A stretch of 64,000 nucleotides of DNA from a bacterium. GTDB lineage: Bacteria; Bacillota_I; Bacilli_A; RF39; UBA660. Where the stretch lies: positions 186,001 to 250,000 of the forward strand of contig JAHZBE010000001.1 of NCBI GenBank assembly GCA_019423565.1. The letters are read 5' to 3'. The position numbers and the translations under genes were made by a program. Within the stretch, counting starts at the first letter, position 1. Each line of letters begins with the position of its first letter. The notes beneath the pieces were generated by a model. The model did no database searches and was not told the origin of the DNA. It saw only the letters and a program-made list of their open reading frames with translations. Shown piece by piece: positions 57,821-64,000 of this stretch.

Positions 57821-60181
57821 TTATATATCTTTTTCCCATTTCCAATTAGTTATAATATCCATGTCTTTTCCATATTCACGAATATATTCATTGTGTTCAA
57901 CTAATTTATTTTTGCACCACTCAATTAATTCAGATGACTTATCTAAATCTTTAGTATATTTAAGTGCATCAATAATTAAATTAAATCTATCTATCTTATT
58001 TTGTACTCTCATATCAAATGGAGTTGTTATTGTACCTTCTTCTTGATATCCATGTACATGCATATTTTTATTATGTCTATTATAGGTTAATTGATGTATT
58101 AAAGATGGATAACCATGGAAAGCAAATATTATTGGTTTATTTTTAGTAAATATTGCATCATAATCAGAATCATTTAATCCATGTGGATGTTTATCATTTG
58201 ATTCAAGGCGCATTAAGTCAACTACATTTACCACTCTAATTTTTAACTTAGGCATTTCTTTATTTAATATAGAAGTTGCCGCAAGTACTTCAAGTGTTGG
58301 TGTATCTCCTGCGCACGCAAATACTATATCAGGACTCTTTCCTTCATCGTTAGATGCCCAATCCCATATTCCAATACCTTTTGTACAATGTTTAATTGCT
58401 TCATCCATAGAAAGCCATTGATATCTTGGATGTTTTGACGCTACAACTACATTTATATAATTTTTAGTTTTTATAATATGATCAAATGTTGAAATTAATG
58501 TATTAGCATCTGGTGGTAAATACATTCTAACAATATCTGCCTTTTTAGTAACTAAATGATTTAAGAAACCTGGATCTTGATGTGTATAACCATTATGATC
58601 TTGTTGCCAAATATGAGAAGATAAAATTATGTTAAGTGATGAAATATCTTCTCTCCAAGAAAGTGATTTTGTTACCTTTAACCACTTTGCATGTTGTGAA
58701 ACCATTGAATCTATTATTCTAGCAAATGCTTCATAACTATGTATAAAACCATGTCTTCCTGTTAAAATATATCCTTCTAAAGCACCTTCACAAAAGTGTT
58801 CTGATAAATATGAATCAATTACTCTTCCATCAACACCTAAAAATTCATCATTTTCATATGTCTTATTTACCCATTGTCTATTTGTTTCTTCAAACATAGC
58901 ATTTAATCTATTTGAAAGTGCTTCATCTGGTCCAAATATTCTAAAATTTCTTTCTTCTTCATTAAGTTTAAGTAAATCTCTTACATATTTACCTAATTCC
59001 ATCATATCCTGGGCAACTATGCTTCCATGTTTTTTTACCTCAACACCATATTTTTTAAAATCAGGAGTTCTAAGTTCTTTTAAAAGTTTCCCACCATTCG
59101 CATGCATATTGGCACCCATTCTTCTATTTCCTTTTGGAGTTAATTCTTTTAAATCTTTTCTAAGAACACCATTTTTATCAAATAACTCTTCTGGTTTATA
59201 ACTTCTAAGCCATTCTTCTAATAATTCTAAGTTTTTATCATTAGTACTATTTACAACAATTGGAACTTGATGCGCTCTAAATGTACCTTCTATTTGTTTT
59301 CCTTCTACAACTTTAGGTCCTGTCCATCCTTTTGGAGTTCTAAGTATAAGCATAGGATAAGCAGGTCTTCTAATTCTTCCATTTTTAGCATCTGCTTTTA
59401 TTATCTGAAGTTTTTCAACTATTTCATCCATAATAAGTGCCATTTGTTTATGAAGTTCTATTTCATCTTTTCCTTCTAGATAATATGGATCCCATCCACA
59501 ACCTTTAAAATAATTTAAAAGTTCATCATTTGAAATTCTAGAAAGAACTGTAGGATTTGCAATTTTATATCCATTTAAATGAAGTATTGGTAATACTATT
59601 CCATCTGTTCTAGGATTTAAAAATTTATTTAAATGCCAGCTTGTCGCAAGTGGACCTGTTTCTGCTTCACCATCACCTACTACACACGCAGCGATTAAAG
59701 ATGGATTATCTAATACCGCACCAAATGCATGTGATAAACTGTATCCAAGTTCTCCACCTTCATTTATAGATCCTGGTGTTTCAGGAGCAACGTGACTAGA
59801 TATTCCTCCTGGAAAACTAAATTGTTTGAATAATTTTTTTAATCCTTCTTTATCCTCTGTTATATTTGGATAAATTTCACTGTAAGTACCTTCTAAATAA
59901 ACATTTGATACAATAGAATTCCCGCCATGACCCGGTCCTGATATATAAATCATATCTAAATCATATTTATTTATTATTCTATTTAAATGTGTATATATAA
60001 AGTTTTGTCCTGGAACAGTTCCCCAATGTCCAACTATATTTGCTTTTAGGTCTTCTTTTTTTAATTTTCTTTCTAAAAGTGGGTTATCAAGTAAATATAA
60101 TTGACACGCTGATAAATAGTTTGCCGCTCTAAAATATTCATCTAATTTTTTTATTTCTTTATTACTTATTTCTTTTGCCAT
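57821..60181 (-). CDS. xfp: Xylulose-5-phosphate/fructose-6-phosphate phosphoketolase
   Basis: A 786-residue TPP enzyme with GHWGTVPGQNFIYTHLNR, SGPGHGGNSIV, PGGISSHVAPETPGSINEGG (seen as PGGISSHVAPE), VGDGEAETGPLATSWHLN (TPP motif GDGE...N) and the C-terminal EEGTITTPFDMRVQNKIDR. It splits xylulose-5-P or fructose-6-P to acetyl phosphate plus an aldose phosphate, indicating heterofermentative or bifid-type sugar use. The gene is single, with a TTGTTA-17-TATAAT promoter at 60206-60234. Confidence 0.97.
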   Translation of the reverse strand: MAKEISNKEIKKLDEYFRAANYLSACQLYLLDNPLLERKLKKEDLKANIVGHWGTVPGQNFIYTHLNRIINKYDLDMIYISGPGHGGNSIVSNVYLEGTYSEIYPNITEDKEGLKKLFKQFSFPGGISSHVAPETPGSINEGGELGYSLSHAFGAVLDNPSLIAACVVGDGEAETGPLATSWHLNKFLNPRTDGIVLPILHLNGYKIANPTVLSRISNDELLNYFKGCGWDPYYLEGKDEIELHKQMALIMDEIVEKLQIIKADAKNGRIRRPAYPMLILRTPKGWTGPKVVEGKQIEGTFRAHQVPIVVNSTNDKNLELLEEWLRSYKPEELFDKNGVLRKDLKELTPKGNRRMGANMHANGGKLLKELRTPDFKKYGVEVKKHGSIVAQDMMELGKYVRDLLKLNEEERNFRIFGPDEALSNRLNAMFEETNRQWVNKTYENDEFLGVDGRVIDSYLSEHFCEGALEGYILTGRHGFIHSYEAFARIIDSMVSQHAKWLKVTKSLSWREDISSLNIILSSHIWQQDHNGYTHQDPGFLNHLVTKKADIVRMYLPPDANTLISTFDHIIKTKNYINVVVASKHPRYQWLSMDEAIKHCTKGIGIWDWASNDEGKSPDIVFACAGDTPTLEVLAATSILNKEMPKLKIRVVNVVDLMRLESNDKHPHGLNDSDYDAIFTKNKPIIFAFHGYPSLIHQLTYNRHNKNMHVHGYQEEGTITTPFDMRVQNKIDRFNLIIDALKYTKDLDKSSELIEWCKNKLVEHNEYIREYGKDMDIITNWKWEKDI

Positions 60182-60205
60182 TTCATCACACCTCTACTAT
60201 ATATC

Positions 60206-60234
60206 ATTATATAATATTTACAAAATAATAACAA
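60206..60234 (-). promoter_or_regulatory. Promoter of xfp
   Basis: TTGTTA (60229-60234), 17 bases, TATAAT (60206-60211) on the minus strand, 25 bases before the xfp start codon. Confidence 0.65.
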
Positions 60235-60252
60235 TTATGTAACTTTAAAAAC

Positions 60253-60279
60253 TAAAAAAAACTTACTATTTCTAGTAAG
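60253..60279 (-). terminator. Terminator of the small alarmone synthetase gene
   Basis: CTTACTA GAAA TAGTAAG hairpin followed by T8 on the minus strand, just after the stop codon. Confidence 0.9.
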
Positions 60280-60281
60280 CA

Positions 60282-60908
60282 TTATTCCTTATTATATTTA
60301 TTAACAAATTCATTTAATTGTTGCATTTTTTCATCTAATTTTCTTATATCAAGTGAACAATTATACATTTCTTTTTTTACTTCTTCTGGTATTTCACTTG
60401 GAAATTTATATTGTACCTTGTGATCAATACTAGCCCAGAAATCCATCGAACTTGTTCTTATTTGAATTTCAGCTTCCACATGTTCAACTGTTTCGTTTAA
60501 ATATATTGGAACTAAAACAATTAAATGATAACTCATATATCCAGTTGATTTAGGATTTTTTATATAATCTTTTTCTTCTTTTATTTTAAACTGTTTTGAA
60601 CTTTTTATTATATCAACAATATCATATACATCTTCTAAAAAAGAACAAACTATTCTTATACCAATTATATCATGTACATGTGATATCATATTTTTAGTAG
60701 TTACTTCATAACCCTTTTTATTAAGTTTATCAATAATACTTTTTTCAGTTTTAAGTCTTGATTTCATATGTTCAACTGGGTTATATTTATTTTTAAATTC
60801 AAATTCTTTTATAAGTATATTAAACTGTGTTTCAAGAAGTTGAAGAGCGAAATTATATTTAAGCATTAATTCAGATACTTCCCTTTCATTTATTAATATA
60901 TTATTCAT
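60282..60908 (-). CDS. Small alarmone synthetase (RelQ/RelP-type)
   Basis: A 208-residue (p)ppGpp synthetase without hydrolase or TGS/ACT domains: NPVEHMKSRLKTEKSI, DIIGIRIVCSF, YIKNPKSTGYMSYHLIV, and VEAEIQIRTSSMDFWASIDH. It transfers pyrophosphate from ATP to GTP/GDP, making the stringent-response alarmone, and in RelQ forms is stimulated by pppGpp. RelQ versus RelP cannot be decided with confidence. GGAG precedes ATG 60908. Downstream is xfp, separated by a terminator. Confidence 0.92.
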   Translation of the reverse strand: MNNILINEREVSELMLKYNFALQLLETQFNILIKEFEFKNKYNPVEHMKSRLKTEKSIIDKLNKKGYEVTTKNMISHVHDIIGIRIVCSFLEDVYDIVDIIKSSKQFKIKEEKDYIKNPKSTGYMSYHLIVLVPIYLNETVEHVEAEIQIRTSSMDFWASIDHKVQYKFPSEIPEEVKKEMYNCSLDIRKLDEKMQQLNEFVNKYNKE

Positions 60909-60930
60909 AAACTTCTCCTTTCTTTTTTAT

Positions 60931-60964
60931 AAAAAAATAAAGCAATCCTAAAATTGGATTACTT
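60931..60964 (-). terminator. Terminator of the MacB/FtsX-type ABC operon
   Basis: AAGTAATCC AATTTTA GGATTGCTT inverted repeat followed by TATTTTTTT on the minus strand. Confidence 0.78.
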
Positions 60965-61039
60965 CTAAATTTATGGGCAAATAGGATTATAACATTTTAT
61001 TAATTTTTTGTAAAGTACTTTTTTTAATTTTTTTATATT

Positions 61040-63469
61040 CTATAAATCATGTCTTGATAATATTCCAGCAGGTCTTTTCTTAAGCACATTAAATACTGGG
61101 AATAAACCAATAATAAGATTAAACAAATATGTACAAACTATAGTTATTATAATTATATTAACATTAATCAAAAACATACCACTTATATATTTTATTTTAG
61201 ATAAATTATAAAGTATGTAAGCCATAAATACTATTCCTGGTAAACCCGCAATTGTTGTAATTGCAAATATCTCAGATGAAAACATTTTATAAATATCACT
61301 CTTTTTAACACCTATTGCTCTATAAATACCTATTTCTTTTATCCTAGACATAAATGATGATCTAATCATAAAGAATATTTCTATAAGTGATATTGCAAGT
61401 ATTATTCCAGAAAGTATTAATGTACTTGTTATATTATCTTTTACTTCATCAAGATATTTATCTTTACTATAATTATAACTATCATTTATATTTAGATTCA
61501 TACTTCTAAACTCTTCTAAAGTTTTTGATTTATCAGATGAATAAATTGTTAAATCAGATGTATTTTTTATTAAATTATATTTTATAGTATTATCATTAAC
61601 AAAATAATAATTATAGTTATATTTTGAATCATAGTATCCTACAACTACTAATTTTCTTCCATTTATTTTTTCATTTATTTCTTTATTTAAAGGCATATCA
61701 TCCTTATTAGAAATATTTACTATAGTTTCATAATCATTTTCTGGTGCTCTACCTTTTTTAAGTTCTATTTTATCAGTAAAAAGTGAATACTTCATAAAAT
61801 TATTTTCTTTTGTTTCTGAAGAATACATATTATTTGATGTATTACTAGAATTATATATTATATCCAAAAATTTTGATTTATCTGTATAGATAGTTGGACT
61901 ACTAGTATTAGATATACCAACTATTTTAAAATCAGGTAATGAATTTACTGATAACGTTCTATCAAGTAATTTACTTGAATCTGTTATACCTGCCATTTGA
62001 AGTGATGAATCATTATCAAATGCATTATCTATAATCATTTTATCAACTACAACTTCAGTATCATTTTCTGGCATTCTACCATAAATCAAATTATCCTTAT
62101 TAATCATTTCATAAGAAGATAATGAACCTGATATAGAGTTTTCCATTTTACTTGTTTGATAATAATCATTTATATTAATTTTCATACTTACAAGTGAATT
62201 GCCTGGTAAAATATAATTTATATTTTCTTTTTGCTCAAATGACAAATAATCATCTACATTTATTTTTTTTAAATTAACAATTAAATAGTTTTTATTATAT
62301 TTAACAAAATTCTCATCTTTAATATTAAATAATGCACAAATTGAACTAATAGAAAACATTATAAACATTGCACTTATAAAAAATCCAAGTAATAATATTT
62401 TCTTTAAAACAGGATAATCAAATACTTTCTTAAAACCATTTTTAATTAAAGTAATAGGATTAAATATAGATGAATATTTCTTTTTAAAGTTACTATTTAT
62501 TACATTTTTAAAATCAAAATTATACTTATCTATGTCTTCTTTAGCAATACTTTTATAATGGTCATCAATAAGTTCTATACTAGAATTATCATCAATTACT
62601 TCTATCTTTTTACTTTCATTACTTCTTAAATAAATATTACCATTTTTAACAATTATATCTATTTTTATATTATCATTATTATTTCTGTATATATTTATAT
62701 CTGTATTATCTTTTTTTATCTCATCTATTTTTTCAAAATCTTTTAAATATATATTATTATCTATTTCGTAATCTAATTCATCATTTTGTGTATTTTCAAA
62801 ATCTTTTACTGCCTTACCATCACTAAGTTCAATTATTCTATCAGCATAAAATCTCGCTAAAGACTCTTCATGAGTTACAAGTAAAACAAGTCTTTCCTTT
62901 GAAATTGATTTTATTATTTTCATTATTTCAAGTGAATTTTTGCTATCCAAATTTCCTGTTGGTTCATCCGCTAAGATTATATCTGGATCTTTTACGATTG
63001 CTCTTGCAACTGCGACTCTTTGTCTTTCACCACCCGAAAGCATTGATGATGGTCTATTTTTATATCTTTCCATTCCTACTTTTTCAAGTACATATTCTAC
63101 TCTTTTTTTAATCTCTTTTTTATCTTTTATACCAATCATAGTAAGAACTAAAGCAACATTATCAAAAACACTTAAATTATCTATTAATTTATAGTCTTGA
63201 AATATATATCCAATATTTATATTTCTAATTTTATCTACTTTGTATGAACATTTAGAACTTATTTTTTTATTATCAATATAAATTTTACCACTTTTTATCT
63301 TATCAAGACCACCAATTACATTAAGTAGAGTTGTTTTACCACATCCAGATGGTCCTAGAAATGCGACTAATCCATTATTTTTTAGGTTAAGAGATATATT
63401 ATTAATTACATGTACTTGATTTTTCTTATGCCTATTAAAATATTTATTAACATTTTCTAAAGTAATCAT
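61040..63469 (-). CDS. ABC transporter, ATPase fused to FtsX/MacB-type permease
   Basis: An 809-residue fusion. Residues 1-215 are a LolD/MacB-type ATPase: FLGPSGCGKTTLLN, MLSGGERQRVAVARAI, ILADEPTGNLD. A charged, disordered linker of about 120 residues follows, then one membrane helix (about 355-375), a large extracytoplasmic domain and three C-terminal helices of the FtsX/MacB fold. MacB-type systems couple ATP hydrolysis to work on external substrates such as peptide antibiotics or lipids rather than ordinary transport. The upstream gene encodes a partner permease with a three-base gap. Confidence 0.92.
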   Translation of the reverse strand: MITLENVNKYFNRHKKNQVHVINNISLNLKNNGLVAFLGPSGCGKTTLLNVIGGLDKIKSGKIYIDNKKISSKCSYKVDKIRNINIGYIFQDYKLIDNLSVFDNVALVLTMIGIKDKKEIKKRVEYVLEKVGMERYKNRPSSMLSGGERQRVAVARAIVKDPDIILADEPTGNLDSKNSLEIMKIIKSISKERLVLLVTHEESLARFYADRIIELSDGKAVKDFENTQNDELDYEIDNNIYLKDFEKIDEIKKDNTDINIYRNNNDNIKIDIIVKNGNIYLRSNESKKIEVIDDNSSIELIDDHYKSIAKEDIDKYNFDFKNVINSNFKKKYSSIFNPITLIKNGFKKVFDYPVLKKILLLGFFISAMFIMFSISSICALFNIKDENFVKYNKNYLIVNLKKINVDDYLSFEQKENINYILPGNSLVSMKININDYYQTSKMENSISGSLSSYEMINKDNLIYGRMPENDTEVVVDKMIIDNAFDNDSSLQMAGITDSSKLLDRTLSVNSLPDFKIVGISNTSSPTIYTDKSKFLDIIYNSSNTSNNMYSSETKENNFMKYSLFTDKIELKKGRAPENDYETIVNISNKDDMPLNKEINEKINGRKLVVVGYYDSKYNYNYYFVNDNTIKYNLIKNTSDLTIYSSDKSKTLEEFRSMNLNINDSYNYSKDKYLDEVKDNITSTLILSGIILAISLIEIFFMIRSSFMSRIKEIGIYRAIGVKKSDIYKMFSSEIFAITTIAGLPGIVFMAYILYNLSKIKYISGMFLINVNIIIITIVCTYLFNLIIGLFPVFNVLKKRPAGILSRHDL

Positions 63470-63472
63470 ATT

Positions 63473-64000
63473 TTATACCTCCTCTTTTATCGTACTTATC
63501 GCACTTTTTTTGAATAATTTTTTTGAAAACTTTTGACTAATTAAATATGACATCATTATAAGTACAATATATAAAATTGCATAATCTTTAAAATTAAGAT
63601 AAGTAAGTATTGTATTTATAAACTCAAGATTAATTATGTGTATACTATTTAAATAGATAAATATCATAAATGAGAAAAACGCCAAATTTGAAACAGTAAG
63701 TAATTCAATTATAAGTAACTCTTTTGAAACCTTTTTAGTGGCACCAAGCATTCTTATAACTCCAAAATATTCATTTCTAGATTTCAAAATAATATTGATT
63801 ACAAAATATGAAATAAAGAATATTGTTATTATTAAAACTATTTTTGTAACTGTTCCCATTATTTTAGTAACTTGTTCATATCCACCTGTTACTAAAGTAT
63901 CCTTTATATATAAAGTTTTAAAGCCTGCATCCTCAAGAGAAGAAATTGTATTTCTTACATCTTGTACATCTTTAACAAATACACTACTTTGGTAATTTCC
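63473..64000 (-). CDS. FtsX-type ABC permease, C-terminal part (cut by window edge)
   Basis: The frame is open from the window edge to the stop at 63473 (176 codons; no start needed in the window). It reads GNYQSSVFVKDVQDVRNTIS near the edge (external domain), then VLIITIFFISYFVINIIL, RNEYFGVIRMLGATKK (the FtsX loop) and two further membrane helices, as in the C-terminal half of an FtsX permease. It is the upstream partner of the fused ABC gene. The ATG at 63859 lies within the coding frame and is not a true start. Confidence 0.88.
   Translation of the reverse strand, partial: GNYQSSVFVKDVQDVRNTISSLEDAGFKTLYIKDTLVTGGYEQVTKIMGTVTKIVLIITIFFISYFVINIILKSRNEYFGVIRMLGATKKVSKELLIIELLTVSNLAFFSFMIFIYLNSIHIINLEFINTILTYLNFKDYAILYIVLIMMSYLISQKFSKKLFKKSAISTIKEEV

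Overview
This window is a stretch of chromosome from an AT-rich, low-GC Gram-positive bacterium of the Bacillota, most like an uncultured Bacilli/Erysipelotrichia-type gut lineage. The evidence is class-typical gene order (gpsB-rnpB, rodZ-pgsA-recA, ftsY-ylxM-ffh, recU-ponA, rimP-nusA-ylxR-infB), a SufCDS iron-sulfur operon, a T-box on tyrS, a type B RNase P RNA, RNase Y, PrsA and Xfp phosphoketolase. The standard bacterial code fits: TGA is a stop and TGG encodes Trp. Several small genes resemble spore proteins (CotD-like, CotY/CotZ-like, YutH-like, YjcZ-like), so the organism probably forms spores or descends from a spore former. No respiratory chain, mobile element, prophage or CRISPR array was seen.

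Layout. 1-1759: suf operon (minus), cut by the left edge. 1823-5155: HIT protein with a duplicated start region, two tiny membrane peptides, PrsA foldase, RecX, RNA polymerase omega. 5222-10141: an unknown protein, an mgtA-Nudix-ASCH operon and a CotD-like coat protein. 10204-12824: SRP genes ffh-ylxM-ftsY. 12888-18107: a UvrD-type helicase, recA with an SOS box, pgsA, rodZ, rnpB and gpsB. 18274-23813: recU-ponA, dnaD, cca and HU. 23943-27361: a five-gene cluster of unknown coiled-coil and DUF1292-like proteins. 27467-34806: tyrS with its T-box, rbfA, and the infB-comEB-ylxR-nusA-rimP operon. 34948-38996: CPBP protease, phosphoesterase, an EIIB-like protein, spore coat genes and RodA.

39082-43944 carries thirteen tRNA genes in four transcription units with good promoters and terminators. 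Among them lie a small accessory island (XRE regulator, unknown 76-residue protein, MvaI/BcnI-type restriction endonuclease with no methylase) and a popT-glpQ pair. 44015-53137: S1 protein, NfuA-like protein, YutH-like protein, RNase Y, several unknown small proteins, a PLP lyase, an SDR and an FAD dehydrogenase. 53187-64000: a MarR-controlled heterodimeric ABC exporter, phosphoketolase, a small alarmone synthetase and a MacB/FtsX-type ABC system cut by the right edge.

The most unusual points are: a (ATGG)3 repeat that separates a strong ribosome binding site and start from the rest of an unknown gene (49590-49601); a 43-bp tandem duplication of the HIT initiation region; the methylase-less MvaI-type enzyme; the unknown coiled-coil/DUF1292 cluster; a membrane-anchored EIIB domain without its active cysteine; and a half-length RimP.
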